In this document: positions 31,338-40,348 of the stretch, in pieces | How positions within the stretch are numbered: the first letter of the stretch is position 1 | How the letters are laid out: every line of letters begins with the position of its first letter | Assembly: GCF_003047295.1 (NCBI RefSeq) | Contig: NZ_PZYZ01000002.1 | Location: 186,001-250,000 of the forward strand | Length of the DNA stretch: 64,000 bases | Source of the DNA: Nocardioides sediminis | GTDB lineage: Bacteria > Actinomycetota > Actinomycetes > Propionibacteriales > Nocardioidaceae | Direction: 5' to 3' | The notes under the pieces: model-generated | Database searches by the model: none | What the model was told of the DNA's origin: nothing | Seen by the model: only the letters and a program-made list of their open reading frames with translations | Program-made: the position numbers and the translations under genes

Positions 31338-31765
31338 CGATCACTTCCCGGCGTGCTCGTACGGGTCGGCGGGGTGTTGCGGTCACCGTCCATCTGGTCG
31401 ACCGCGAGCTGGGTGCGGTGCAGCAACGCCTGGGCTGCGGCCTCGGAGTCGGCGTCGGCGCGCGAGATCTCGCGGTCGAACGTCTCGATGGCGGAGGTGG
31501 TGTCCTGGATGCCCATGACGGCCTCGAGGAGCGCGTTGTTGATCTTGGCGTGCGCCTTCCCGGTGTGCAGGCCGAGGGTGGCGGCGCTGCCGCTGCCGCC
31601 GAACCAGGTGCCCGCGACCGGGGTGAACCCGTCAGGGTCGAACTCGCCGGAGGTCGTCTCGAGGAACTTGACGATCTGTTCGATGACGTCCGGCGGGACC
31701 TTGACGGAGCTGAGCGTGCTGCGGACTCCGCTCACGCCGCCGACATCGGACAGCATGATGACCAT
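31334..31765 (-). CDS. WXG100-like small protein
   Basis: 143 aa from ATG 31765 (ribosome site AGGGGAGG). It reads as two helices around a WFG turn (Trp54-Phe55-Gly56, in GTWFGGSGS), the arrangement of WXG100/ESX proteins, with a following segment FDREISRADADSE like the type VII C-terminal export motif but with Phe in place of Tyr. It lacks a Sec signal. It is coupled to the 515-aa gene by ATGA, as EsxA/B- or PE/PPE-type partners often are. The assignment is structural inference from motifs. Confidence 0.65.
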   Translation of the reverse strand: MVIMLSDVGGVSGVRSTLSSVKVPPDVIEQIVKFLETTSGEFDPDGFTPVAGTWFGGSGSAATLGLHTGKAHAKINNALLEAVMGIQDTTSAIETFDREISRADADSEAAAQALLHRTQLAVDQMDGDRNTPPTRTSTPGSDR

Positions 31766-31932
31766 GGTGTGCCTCCCCTTTGGCTCCATGAGGTTGAACA
31801 AGTCTGAGTGAGGACGACTCGCGTCGCGCTCACGCTCGTTCCCCGGGACAGCGCGCCCCAAACGTGGCGCGCGGAAATTCACGACATAGTCTGCCGCACA
31901 CGTTCCCCTCGTCGTCTCGGAAGGCGAAACTC

Positions 31933-32541
31933 GTGATCCCTCGTGTGGGCGTGGCCACGGCCACGGTCGTCCTGGCCCTCGTCCTGACCGCGTGCTCGGA
32001 CGCCGAGGAGCCGGCCGCCGGAGGCAGTGCGGACGCCGGGACGTCCGAGTCCCCGGCGCCCTCGGAGGGCACGGAGGAGTCCTCCCCGGTCTCGCCGAGC
32101 GAGTCGCCGGAGACCCCCGAGGTCGCCCCGGCCACGGGCCCGGTGCTCCAGGTGAAGGGGATGAAGGTGAACGCGCCCGAGGGCTGGGAGACCACGATGC
32201 GGGCAGCGGTCGGCCACGGGTCCTTCCCCCCGGGGCAGGTCGGCACGGGGGCCGGGCTCACGCGGTTCCCCAACACGGGGCTCTTCACGGTCGACGAGCT
32301 CGGCAACGAGCAGGTCGACGAGATGGGCAAGGGGGGCAAGCGCCTCGGCGACCTCGAGATCGACGGCGCGCAGGTCTACCACCTCGTCGGATCGCCGGAG
32401 AAGGGCGTGCAGCTCGAGCGCTTCGGCACCATCGCCGAGGACCAGCGGGTCGCCCTCGAGTTCCGCTTCGCCAATGGCGAGAGCCGGACCGCGAGGGACG
32501 AGATCATCCAGAGCATGCTCGCCACGCTGGAGATCGGCTGA
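31933..32541 (+). CDS. Secreted lipoprotein, function unknown
   Basis: 202 aa from GTG 31933 (GGAAGG upstream); a longer in-frame start at 31864 would place the signal peptide internally. The signal peptide ends in a lipobox (VLALVLTAC), so Cys is lipidated at the membrane. A Ser/Glu/Pro-rich linker (about 25-65) leads to a small beta-rich domain (VKGMKVNAPEGWETT through RDEIIQSMLATLEIG). Such domains occur in surface lipoproteins of unknown role. Divergent from the WXG100-like gene, whose start lies 168 bp away. Confidence 0.78.
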   Translation: MIPRVGVATATVVLALVLTACSDAEEPAAGGSADAGTSESPAPSEGTEESSPVSPSESPETPEVAPATGPVLQVKGMKVNAPEGWETTMRAAVGHGSFPPGQVGTGAGLTRFPNTGLFTVDELGNEQVDEMGKGGKRLGDLEIDGAQVYHLVGSPEKGVQLERFGTIAEDQRVALEFRFANGESRTARDEIIQSMLATLEIG

Positions 32542-32561
32542 GACGATCCACCGGTGACCCG

Positions 32562-33794
32562 TCAGCCGAAGGTGTGGGCGGGGAACCGGAACTCGACGCT
32601 CATCTCCGAGGGTCGGGGGCCCGCGACCACCTCGACCCGGCCGTCGATGGTGGCCCGTACGACGTACTGGTCCACGCCCTGCGTCACCGTCGCGAGCAGC
32701 GTGGTGGGGTCCTCCCAGACGACGTCGCCGACCGCAGCGGCCGAGCGGGCGCTGCGACCGCTGACGAACTCGACCACGGGCCTCCCGGTGGCGGCGTCCA
32801 GGATCGCCAGGGTAGGGGAGCCCAGGCCGTCGAAGTAGGGCGCGAGCCCGACGACGTACCTGCCGTCGGGGCTGAACGCGCCGAGCTGGTGGTCGCAGGT
32901 CTCCCAGACGAGCTCGCGGCTGGCCGACAGCGGGTCCTTGACTCCTGAGCAGGAGCCGTCGCCGGAGTACTCGGTCTGGCCGGCCACCAGGCCGTTGACC
33001 GGTGACGAGCTGACGACGTGGTTGAAGCCGCCGAAGGTCGCGGTGGTCGTCCGGTCCGGGCCGACGACCCGGTAGGAGGACCGGGAGGTCCGCGCGTCGG
33101 TGGACTCGACGACGACGTGGTCGCCGGGCAGGAAGCCGACGGCGGCGCTGGGGGCGTCCGGGCCCGCCGTCGTCACGTCGGACGTGACCGCCTCCCCGCC
33201 GGTGGTGGGCGCGTTGACCAGCCGCCACCCGGTGCCGGTGTACTCGACCCAGGCGACCCGCTCGCCGTCGTCGCGCACGGCGATCCCGGTGGTCATCCCA
33301 GTGCCCTCCAGCTCGCGGAAGCCGCCGTCCAGGATCGCCACCCGGGTGCCGGTCTGGCTGGGGGTGTCCGTGGTCAGCGCGATCCAGCCGTCCCGGTAGG
33401 GCACCACCTGGGGGAAGGCCTCGGGCAGGTCGTAGGCGCCGGCCGGGGTGAGGAGCCGCTTCGCGTCGATCTCGACGTAGGGCACGCGGGGCGCCGGGCC
33501 CGCGGGTGCCGAGCGCGGGTCGAGGGGCACGGGCTCCTCGATCGGGGTGGGGGTGTCGACCGGCTGCGGGTCGTCGACCCGGTCGCCCCCGCCCGTCGGC
33601 AGCAGGGACAGCGGCAGCACGACGGCGGCGACCGCCGCCGCGGCGACCAGCCCGACGGCGGTGTGGCGACGGCGGCGTATCGTGGTGGCGCGGCCGCGCA
33701 CGGCGAGCAGGTCGAGCGGGGTGTCGTGGAGCGCGTCGGCGTGGCGATGCATGGTCTCGCCGAGGCGGCGGGCCAGGTCCTGGTCCTGGGTCAT
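32562..33794 (-). CDS. Membrane-anchored protein with beta-propeller-like ectodomain, putative anti-sigma partner
   Basis: 410 aa: a cytoplasmic N-terminus (1-43), one transmembrane helix (about 45-68), a Pro-rich spacer and a large extracytoplasmic domain with repeated strands (RDGWIALTTD, FSPDGRYVVGLAPYFD, VVWEDPTTLLATV), resembling WD40/TolB-like propellers. Its ATG overlaps the stop of the ECF sigma gene (ATGA). That arrangement, with a short cytoplasmic domain and one membrane span, is typical of membrane anti-sigma or signal-sensing partners of SigE-like sigma factors. No zinc anti-sigma HxxxCxxC motif is seen, so the anti-sigma role is inference. Confidence 0.7.
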   Translation of the reverse strand: MTQDQDLARRLGETMHRHADALHDTPLDLLAVRGRATTIRRRRHTAVGLVAAAAVAAVVLPLSLLPTGGGDRVDDPQPVDTPTPIEEPVPLDPRSAPAGPAPRVPYVEIDAKRLLTPAGAYDLPEAFPQVVPYRDGWIALTTDTPSQTGTRVAILDGGFRELEGTGMTTGIAVRDDGERVAWVEYTGTGWRLVNAPTTGGEAVTSDVTTAGPDAPSAAVGFLPGDHVVVESTDARTSRSSYRVVGPDRTTTATFGGFNHVVSSSPVNGLVAGQTEYSGDGSCSGVKDPLSASRELVWETCDHQLGAFSPDGRYVVGLAPYFDGLGSPTLAILDAATGRPVVEFVSGRSARSAAAVGDVVWEDPTTLLATVTQGVDQYVVRATIDGRVEVVAGPRPSEMSVEFRFPAHTFG

Positions 33795-34366
33795 CGCTCC
33801 TCCTCCGGGGGATCGGTGTGGCGAGGGTCGAGGCTGCGGGGGGCGCGCTCGCGCAGGCCGGCGAGCGCGCGGCTGGCCTGGGACTTCACGGTCCCCGTCG
33901 AGATCCCCATGACGTCGGCGATCTCCGCCTCCGACAGGTCCTCGTAGTAGCGGAGCACCAGCACGGTGCGCTGCTTGGGCGGCAGGGTCTGCAGGTAGGA
34001 CCACAGCGCGGCGCCCAGCCCGTCGTCGTACTCGTCGTGGACGGGCTGGTCGGGCAGGTCGTCGGTCGCGTGCTCGCGGCGCTTCCACGCACGGCGCCAC
34101 AGCGAGTTGTGCTCGTTGACCATGATCCGGCGTACGTAGCCGTCGAGGGCGCCCCGGTCGCGGACCTTGTCCCACGACAGGTAGAGCTTGGCCAGCGCGG
34201 TCTGCAGCAGGTCCTCGGCCGCGCCACGCTCGCCGGTGAGGAGGTAGGCGGTGCGCAGCAGGGCGGCCTGGCGTGCGGCCATGTACGACGAGAACTCGTC
34301 GTCCCTGCTGCTCTGCCTTCCGTGGGGCAACGCCTCTCCCGTGACGACGTCCGGTGTGCTGGTCAC
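33791..34366 (-). CDS. SigE-family ECF RNA polymerase sigma factor
   Basis: 191 aa from GTG 34366 (GGGAGGTGAG upstream). Sigma2 spans about 28-90 ([20 protein letters not shown]), sigma4 about 125-180 ([28 protein letters not shown], then [13 protein letters not shown]). It is close in type to the sigma factor at 4689-5225. It is coupled to the downstream membrane protein by ATGA. Direct repeats GGTTGCAT (34430-34437, 34440-34447) lie upstream and could be its control site. Target genes unknown. Confidence 0.9.
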   Translation of the reverse strand: MTSTPDVVTGEALPHGRQSSRDDEFSSYMAARQAALLRTAYLLTGERGAAEDLLQTALAKLYLSWDKVRDRGALDGYVRRIMVNEHNSLWRRAWKRREHATDDLPDQPVHDEYDDGLGAALWSYLQTLPPKQRTVLVLRYYEDLSEAEIADVMGISTGTVKSQASRALAGLRERAPRSLDPRHTDPPEEER

Positions 34367-34429
34367 CGACTCACCTCCCATCCAACCCTGTGGAGCCCTT
34401 CGGGTGGAGGACGCCGCGGCGGGGGTGTC

Positions 34430-34447
34430 GGTTGCATCTGGTTGCAT
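34430..34447 (-). promoter_or_regulatory. 10-bp-spaced direct repeat upstream of the ECF sigma gene
   Basis: GGTTGCAT occurs at 34430-34437 and 34440-34447 (plus strand), one helical turn apart, in the 164-bp gap between the sigma gene and mscR. A second direct repeat, GTTCGTCCC at 34480-34488 and 34491-34499, lies nearer mscR. Either could bind a regulator; neither matches a site I know. Confidence 0.35.
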
Positions 34448-34530
34448 GCTGTCCAGGGACGGACTGCCGGCTCGACCGCGTTCGTCCCGGGTTCGTCCCC
34501 ACCGAACGCAGGCCACACGAAGGAGTGCAC

Positions 34531-35616
34531 ATGCAGCAGGTCAAGGCCGTCGTCGCCAAGGCGAAGGGAGCACCCGTCGAGGTGGTCACCATCAACGTGC
34601 CCGACCCGGGCCCGGGGGAGGCGGTGGTCGCGGTCCAGGCGTGCGGGGTGTGCCACACCGACCTGCACTACCGGGAGGGCGGCATCAACGACGAGTTCCC
34701 CTTCCTGCTGGGCCACGAGGCGGCCGGTGTCGTGGAGTCCGTGGGCGAGGGCGTCACCGACGTGGCCCCGGGCGACTTCGTGGTCCTCAACTGGCGCGCC
34801 GTGTGCGGCGGCTGCCGGGCGTGCGAGCGCGGTGAGCCGTGGTACTGCTTCGCGACCCACAACGCGACGCAGAAGATGACGCTGGAGGACGGGACCGAGC
34901 TCACCCCCGCGCTGGGCATCGGGTCGTTCGCGGAGAAGACGCTGGTCGCCGCCGGACAGTGCACCAAGGTCGACCCCTCGGCCCGTCCGGCCGCGGTGGG
35001 CCTGCTCGGCTGCGGGGTGATGGCCGGCCTCGGCGCCGCCATCAACACCGGCGGGGTGACCCGCGGGAAGTCCGTGGCGGTCATCGGCTGCGGCGGGGTC
35101 GGCATGGCCGCGGTCGCCGGTTCGGTGCTCGCGGGCGCGTCGACCGTCATCGCGGTCGACATCGACGACACCAAGCTCGGCTGGGCCCGCGACATGGGCG
35201 CCACGCACACCGTCAACTCCGCCGAGACCGACCCGGTGGAGGCCATCCAGTCCCTCACCGGCGGCCACGGCGCCGACGTCGTCATCGACGCCGTCGGCCG
35301 GCCCGAGACGTGGAAGCAGGCCTTCTACGCCCGCGACCTCGCCGGCACGGTCGTGCTGGTCGGCGTGCCCACCCCGGACATGAAGGTCCCCGACATCCCG
35401 CTGATCGACGTCTTCGGTCGCGGTGGGTCGCTCAAGTCGAGCTGGTACGGCGACTGCCTGCCCTCGCGCGACTTCCCGATGCTCGTGGACCTCTACCAGC
35501 AGGGCCGGCTCGACCTGGACGCGTTCGTCACCGAGGAGATCTCCATCGACGACGTCGAGGCGGCCTTCGACAAGATGCACGGCGGCCAGGTCCTGCGCTC
35601 GGTGGTGGCCCTCTGA
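34531..35616 (+). CDS. mscR: S-(hydroxymethyl)mycothiol dehydrogenase / mycothiol-dependent formaldehyde dehydrogenase
   Basis: 361 aa, a zinc medium-chain alcohol dehydrogenase. The catalytic-zinc region has [14 protein letters not shown] and [12 protein letters not shown], structural zinc cysteines are in [15 protein letters not shown], and the NAD-binding loop is [15 protein letters not shown]. The family detoxifies formaldehyde through S-hydroxymethyl-mycothiol and also reduces S-nitrosomycothiol, so it implies mycothiol chemistry in this organism. ATG 34531 has AAGGAG nearby. The next gene overlaps it by one base (TGATG); the pair mirrors Rv2259-Rv2260 of M. tuberculosis. Confidence 0.92.
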   Translation: MQQVKAVVAKAKGAPVEVVTINVPDPGPGEAVVAVQACGVCHTDLHYREGGINDEFPFLLGHEAAGVVESVGEGVTDVAPGDFVVLNWRAVCGGCRACERGEPWYCFATHNATQKMTLEDGTELTPALGIGSFAEKTLVAAGQCTKVDPSARPAAVGLLGCGVMAGLGAAINTGGVTRGKSVAVIGCGGVGMAAVAGSVLAGASTVIAVDIDDTKLGWARDMGATHTVNSAETDPVEAIQSLTGGHGADVVIDAVGRPETWKQAFYARDLAGTVVLVGVPTPDMKVPDIPLIDVFGRGGSLKSSWYGDCLPSRDFPMLVDLYQQGRLDLDAFVTEEISIDDVEAAFDKMHGGQVLRSVVAL

Positions 35617-36239
35617 TGGCCCTCCGGGTGGACCACGCGGTCGTGTCCGGCACCTTCTCCCTCGACGGGGAGGTGCACGAGGTCGACAACAACATCTGGG
35701 TGGTGGGCGACGACGAGGAGTGCGTGGTCATCGACGCCCCGCACGACGTCGACGCGATCCTCGACGTGGTGGCCGGGCGACGGGTCAAGGCGATCCTGCT
35801 GACCCACGCCCACGACGACCACTGCCGGGTCGCCCCGGCCCTGCGGGAGCGGGTGAGCGCGCCGATCCTGCTGCACCCCGCCGACCGGCCGCTGTGGGAG
35901 CTGACCCACGGCGGTGACGAGGAAGGGGCCGAGCTGTGGGACGTCGACCTCGAGGACGGGCAGTCCGTCAAGGTCGCCGGCGCCTCGCTCAAGGTCCTGC
36001 ACACGCCCGGACACGCGCCGGGAGCCGTGTGCGTCTACGTCCACGACCTCGGGTGCGTGTTCACCGGCGACACCCTCTTCCAGGGTGGGCCGGGAGCCAC
36101 GGGGCGCTCCTTCAGCGACGCCGACGTCATCGTCGACTCGATCCGCGGCCAGCTCTTCCGGCTCCCCGACGAGACGGTCGTGCACACCGGCCACGGCGAC
36201 GACACGACGATCGCCGCCGAGCGGGAGGCCTTGGCCTGA
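35616..36239 (+). CDS. Metallo-beta-lactamase-fold hydrolase linked to mscR
   Basis: 207 aa. The metal-binding motif THAHDDH and later ligands in HTPGHAPGAV, FTGDTLF and HTGHGDD are all present, so it should be active. By its position, overlapping mscR by one base, it probably acts on the oxidised product, for example as an S-formylmycothiol hydrolase equivalent to glyoxalase II; this is inference from context. It belongs to the same detoxification operon. Confidence 0.85.
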   Translation: MALRVDHAVVSGTFSLDGEVHEVDNNIWVVGDDEECVVIDAPHDVDAILDVVAGRRVKAILLTHAHDDHCRVAPALRERVSAPILLHPADRPLWELTHGGDEEGAELWDVDLEDGQSVKVAGASLKVLHTPGHAPGAVCVYVHDLGCVFTGDTLFQGGPGATGRSFSDADVIVDSIRGQLFRLPDETVVHTGHGDDTTIAAEREALA

Positions 36240-36277
36240 GGTTGGGGGCGCGGCGTCCCGGCTGCGAGACTGCCGGG

Positions 36278-38059
36278 ATGCTGCGCCGCGCCGTACCCCT
36301 CCTGCTCGCGCTGGGGCTGACCGCCTCCGCGTGCAGCGGCGACCCCGCGGCCGACAAGCCCGCGGCCCCGGCCGAGGAGCCGGCGGCGGAGCCCACGACC
36401 CCGCCCACGCCGGCCGAGCGCCTCGGGCTGGTGGAGGGATGGGGGCCGACCCGGGCCGAGCTCGAGCGGGCGGCGCGGCTGGTGGGCAGGATGCCGCTGC
36501 CCGACCTCGCCGGCCAGGTGATCGTCGCCGAGTGGAGCGGTACGGCGGCCCCCGTGCAGATGGTGCGCCGGCTGCACCTCGGCGGGGTGATCGCCTTCAG
36601 CGGCAACGTCGCCTCGACCGGCCAGGTCCGCGCGGTCAACGCCGCCCTGGAGCGCGCCGTACGACGCCCGTGGCCGCTGTTCCTCTCCGTCGACCAGGAG
36701 GGCGGCATCGTCGAGCGGGTCAAGGGGGACGCCACCCGGTTCCCGACCTTCATGTCCGCCGGCGCGGCGGGCGACCCGCAGGTGACCACGGCGGCCTACC
36801 GGGCCAGCGCGGCGGAGCTGCGCGGCCTGGGCTTCGACGTGGTGTTCGCGCCGGACGCCGACGTCACCTCCGGTCCCGGCGACCCGACCATCGGCTCGCG
36901 CTCGGCCGGCTCGGAGGTCGAGACGGTGAGCACCCACGTCGCGGCCGCCGTCGAGGGGATCGAGCGGGCGGGCGTGGTCCCCGTGCTCAAGCACTTCCCC
37001 GGCCACGGCTCGGTGCCGCAGGACAGCCACCTCACCCTCCCGGTGCAGACACGCAGCCGCAAGCAGCTCGCCGCCGTCGACCTCGCCCCCTTCGCCTCCG
37101 CCGTGGAGGACGGGGTGCCGGCGGTCATGGTGGGCCACATCGACGTGCGGTCGGTCGACCCGCGGGTGCCTTCGTCGATGTCGCGCGAGGTGGTGACCGG
37201 CCTGCTGCGCGAACGGCTCGGCTTCGAGGGGCTCGTGGTCACCGACTCGCTGTCGATGGCGGGCGTCCAGCGGCGGTACGACGCCGCGCGCTCCGCGGTG
37301 CAGGGTCTCCGGGCCGGCAACGACGTGCTCCTCATGCCGCCGTCCCCGGACGCCGCCCGGGCCGGCATCGTCCGCGCCGTCCGCGCCGGCACGCTCCCAC
37401 GGCGTCGGCTCGAGCAGGCCGCGGCGCGCATGGTCGCGCTGCTCCTGCACTCGCAGGCGACCCCCGGTCGGCGCCGCGGTCGTCCGCCGGGGTCCGGGCG
37501 GGCCGCCTCCCGTGCGCTCAGCGCCGCGGCGATCACCAACGTGGCCGGTGCGTGCGAGGGCCGGCTCGTCGGCTCCTCGGTCACGCCCGTCGGTGACCCC
37601 GTCGCCGTCGCCAACTTCTCCGGCGCCGCCCGCGCGGCCGGCCTCGAGGTCCTCATCCGCCGGGCCGCCCCGGCGGACCTGACCAGGGCCGAGCCCGCGC
37701 CGAAGCGCGCGAAGAAGGAGCGCGCGAAGGCCTACGAGCGGCGTCGCGCGGTCTGGAAGGCACGCGAGCGTCGTCGGACCGCGGCCCTCGCCCGGTGGAC
37801 CGCTGCCGAGGACGCCCGCCTGGCGGCGGGCACCAGCATCGGGTTCACCGGCTTCCAGGACGCGACGTACGACGGGGAGGTGGCGGTGGCGACCAACACG
37901 CCGTACGTGCTGGGGAGCGTGTCGGCACCGGTGCGGCTGGCGACCTACGGCGACACCCCGGGGGCCATGTCCGCGCTCGTCGACGTGCTGCTCGGCCGCG
38001 CCCGCGCGCCGGGCCGCCTGCCCGTCGAGGTGGCGGGCGTCGAGCGGCGCGGCTGCTAG
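36278..38059 (+). CDS. GH3 beta-N-acetylhexosaminidase (NagZ-like) lipoprotein
   Basis: 593 aa. A signal peptide with lipobox LTASAC is followed by a Pro/Glu/Thr linker and a GH3 TIM barrel (about 60-390). Catalytic features: KHFPGHG (238-244) with the His of the NagZ dyad, and the nucleophile Asp323 in TDSLSMAG; DQEGGIVERV also fits. It should release GlcNAc from muropeptides or glycoproteins outside the membrane. The C-terminal part (about 400-593) includes a strongly basic helical segment (about 473-510) unlike normal NagZ. ATG 36278 has a GAGACT -10-like hexamer 6 nt upstream. Its 3' end overlaps the convergent methyltransferase gene by 4 bp. Confidence 0.9.
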   Translation: MLRRAVPLLLALGLTASACSGDPAADKPAAPAEEPAAEPTTPPTPAERLGLVEGWGPTRAELERAARLVGRMPLPDLAGQVIVAEWSGTAAPVQMVRRLHLGGVIAFSGNVASTGQVRAVNAALERAVRRPWPLFLSVDQEGGIVERVKGDATRFPTFMSAGAAGDPQVTTAAYRASAAELRGLGFDVVFAPDADVTSGPGDPTIGSRSAGSEVETVSTHVAAAVEGIERAGVVPVLKHFPGHGSVPQDSHLTLPVQTRSRKQLAAVDLAPFASAVEDGVPAVMVGHIDVRSVDPRVPSSMSREVVTGLLRERLGFEGLVVTDSLSMAGVQRRYDAARSAVQGLRAGNDVLLMPPSPDAARAGIVRAVRAGTLPRRRLEQAAARMVALLLHSQATPGRRRGRPPGSGRAASRALSAAAITNVAGACEGRLVGSSVTPVGDPVAVANFSGAARAAGLEVLIRRAAPADLTRAEPAPKRAKKERAKAYERRRAVWKARERRRTAALARWTAAEDARLAAGTSIGFTGFQDATYDGEVAVATNTPYVLGSVSAPVRLATYGDTPGAMSALVDVLLGRARAPGRLPVEVAGVERRGC

Positions 38060-39240
38060 ACCGGCTCCACCAGCAGGGCGGTCCCGGTGCCGGCGACCCG
38101 GGTCAGCACCAGGGTGCCCTCGCGGTCGCCGGACAGCGACAGCCGCTTGCGCAGCTGCTCGGGCACGACGTCGACACCGCGCTTCTTGATGGCCAGCCGC
38201 CCGATCCGACGCTCGCGCAGGGCAGCCCGCAGCTGCTTCTCCCGGTAGGGCAGCTCCTCCAGGACCCGGTAGGAGCGCGCGAAGGGGGAGTGGAACGCGT
38301 CGTCGGCGGTGACGTAGGCGATGTGCTCGTCCACGAGGCCCCCGCCGACACCCGCGGCCACCGCGGTGACCAGGCCGGCCCGGATGACCGCCCCGTCGGG
38401 CTCGTAGAGGTAGGCGCCGACGGGACGCACCGGGCGCGGCTGTCCGGCGTACGGGTCGTCCTCGTCGGTCAGGGTGGCCAGCCCACCGGCGCCGATCACG
38501 GTGGCGCGGCGCCGCGTCGTGGCCAGCCGCGGGGACCACAGCGCGGCCTCCTTGACCTCCCCGGCGTCGCTGACCCACTCGGCCTCGACGTCCCCGGGCA
38601 GCATGTCGTGCGGGATGCCCGGCGCCACCTTGACCACGGCCGTCCCGGTGAGCAGGTCGAGCACGAAGGGCCAGGGCGGGGTCCACCCCTCGGCGTCGAA
38701 GACCCGGCCACGCGCCCCACGACGGGCGGGATCGGCGTACGCCGCCCCGAAGGCGCGCGCGTCGACGGTGGTGGCATCGGCGACCTGGACGGCACCCGGC
38801 AGCCCGAGGGCGTCGAGGTTGGCCCGGGCCACGGCCACCCGCACCGGGTCGAGGTCCACGCCGGCAGCGGTGAGGCCGGCGCGTGCGAATGCGAGGAGGT
38901 CGCCGCCGATCCCGCAGCCGAGGTCGATGACGCTCTCCGGGCGGGCGGCGGCCAGCCGGGCGGCACGGTGCTCGGCCACGCGGAACCGGGTCGCCTGCTC
39001 GAGCGCGTCGGGGGTGAAGAACATGGACGGCGCGAGGTCGCCGAACTTGGCCACCGCCCGCGCCCGCAGCTGCACCTGGGTCGTGGCGGCGGCGGCACGG
39101 TCGGGGTCCGGCTCCATCCGGCGGACCGCGGTCGCGCTGCGGACCGGGTCACCGCCATGATCCACCCATGCGTGCGTCGCCTCCTCCAGCAGCCGCCGGC
39201 CGGCATCGGTCTGCAGCCAGGCCAGGGTCTCGAGGTCCAC
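38056..39240 (-). CDS. Class I SAM-dependent methyltransferase, THUMP-like family
   Basis: 394 aa. The SAM-binding motif VIDLGCGIGGDLLAFA (about 102-118) is followed by GVDLDPVRVAVARANLDALG, so the Rossmann methyltransferase core is intact. The C-terminal region (about 320-394) matches the THUMP-like domain seen in actinobacterial proteins of this type (RIGRLAIKKRGVDVVPEQLRKRL). The substrate is probably RNA or a protein; unknown. Convergent with the NagZ-like gene. Confidence 0.85.
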   Translation of the reverse strand: MDLETLAWLQTDAGRRLLEEATHAWVDHGGDPVRSATAVRRMEPDPDRAAAATTQVQLRARAVAKFGDLAPSMFFTPDALEQATRFRVAEHRAARLAAARPESVIDLGCGIGGDLLAFARAGLTAAGVDLDPVRVAVARANLDALGLPGAVQVADATTVDARAFGAAYADPARRGARGRVFDAEGWTPPWPFVLDLLTGTAVVKVAPGIPHDMLPGDVEAEWVSDAGEVKEAALWSPRLATTRRRATVIGAGGLATLTDEDDPYAGQPRPVRPVGAYLYEPDGAVIRAGLVTAVAAGVGGGLVDEHIAYVTADDAFHSPFARSYRVLEELPYREKQLRAALRERRIGRLAIKKRGVDVVPEQLRKRLSLSGDREGTLVLTRVAGTGTALLVEPV

Positions 39241-39302
39241 GGCGCCATCCTCTCAGGCGGGTCGGTGTCGCTGGAGCGCCCCGACGTGGCAGGTTCGTCC
39301 CC

Positions 39303-40340
39303 GTGCGCAAGCTTGTGGTCGTCCTCCTGCCCGTGCTGCTGATCGGTGTGCTGGCCGGCACCGGCATCTGGCTCTCCCGCTCCGAGCCCGACGCCTCCAC
39401 CGCACCGGTGGGGACCCTCGTCGCGCCACCGGTCGACGGCGTGCTGGTCGGGCGGAGCACGGACGTGCGGGTCCCGTGGGGTCGCCTGCAGGTGACGCTG
39501 ACCGAGCCGGTCGACAGCGTGGAGGACGGGGAGCGCACGGTGGAGGGACGGTTCCTCGGGATCCAGGTCGAGCTGCGCGACACCGAGGACGTCGTGCCGG
39601 TGGACCGGCTGCCCGACGCCTCGCTGGTGGACCCGGAGTTCACCCTGTTGGCCGACGACGAGAGCTGGGAGCTGCCCGCCCTCGCCGGCTGGGCTGACGG
39701 GTCGCAGGTCGATCCGGGTGCCCGCCGCCAGTACGTCGCCGTCCCGGAGGACGCCGAGGAGGTCACCCTCGAGATGACCTACGACGGCGTCACGCAGACC
39801 GTCGACGCCGCCACCGCGGACGTCACCACGGGGGACGCGGCGCCGCTCTACGACGCGCCCTTCCCGGCCCCCGGGGCGCCGTGCGGCGACCAGCTGTGGA
39901 GCACGGGCGCCTCCGCCGTGGAGGGTGCGACGTCGGGCTGCTTCGTGCGGTCCTCCGTGACGCGCTCCTACGTCGCCGGCCTGGGCTGGGCGCCGGACGG
40001 CTCGCGGTGGCTGGTGGTGACCGTCGTGCCCGGTGCGCCGACGGCCTTCGAGGGGCGGCGCGGGACCTACGAGGCCACGGCGCCCGGGAGGACCTGGACG
40101 ACGTATGCGCTCGGCTTCGCGGAACCCACCAGGGTGTTCGCGGCCAACGACCTCCTCCCGGACGGCGCCCAGCCCGACCCGCTCGACCCGCAGGTCGTGG
40201 TCTTCGAGGTGCCCGAGGACCGGGAGACCGGCCAGCTGGACATCCGCACCCGCCTCGAGGGGAGGCTCCAGGGAGGGGCGAAGGGCCGACCCGGCGCCCG
40301 CACGGCGCGCGCCCTGGTGGTGCAGGGCGCATTCGTCTGA
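39303..40340 (+). CDS. Membrane-anchored protein of unknown function
   Basis: 345 aa from GTG 39303. Residues 4-26 form one hydrophobic helix, and the rest is extracytoplasmic and beta-rich, with repeated patterns such as VQVELRDTEDV, RFLG and WLVVTVVPG. Two cysteines (in APCGDQLWSTG and SGCFVRSS, about 20 residues apart) could form a disulfide. I recognise no family. The layout resembles DUF4352-type surface proteins. A CAGGTT element 7 nt before the GTG suggests a leaderless mRNA. It ends 8 bp before the first groES CIRCE element. Confidence 0.75.
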   Translation: MRKLVVVLLPVLLIGVLAGTGIWLSRSEPDASTAPVGTLVAPPVDGVLVGRSTDVRVPWGRLQVTLTEPVDSVEDGERTVEGRFLGIQVELRDTEDVVPVDRLPDASLVDPEFTLLADDESWELPALAGWADGSQVDPGARRQYVAVPEDAEEVTLEMTYDGVTQTVDAATADVTTGDAAPLYDAPFPAPGAPCGDQLWSTGASAVEGATSGCFVRSSVTRSYVAGLGWAPDGSRWLVVTVVPGAPTAFEGRRGTYEATAPGRTWTTYALGFAEPTRVFAANDLLPDGAQPDPLDPQVVVFEVPEDRETGQLDIRTRLEGRLQGGAKGRPGARTARALVVQGAFV

Positions 40341-40348
40341 CGGACCGG

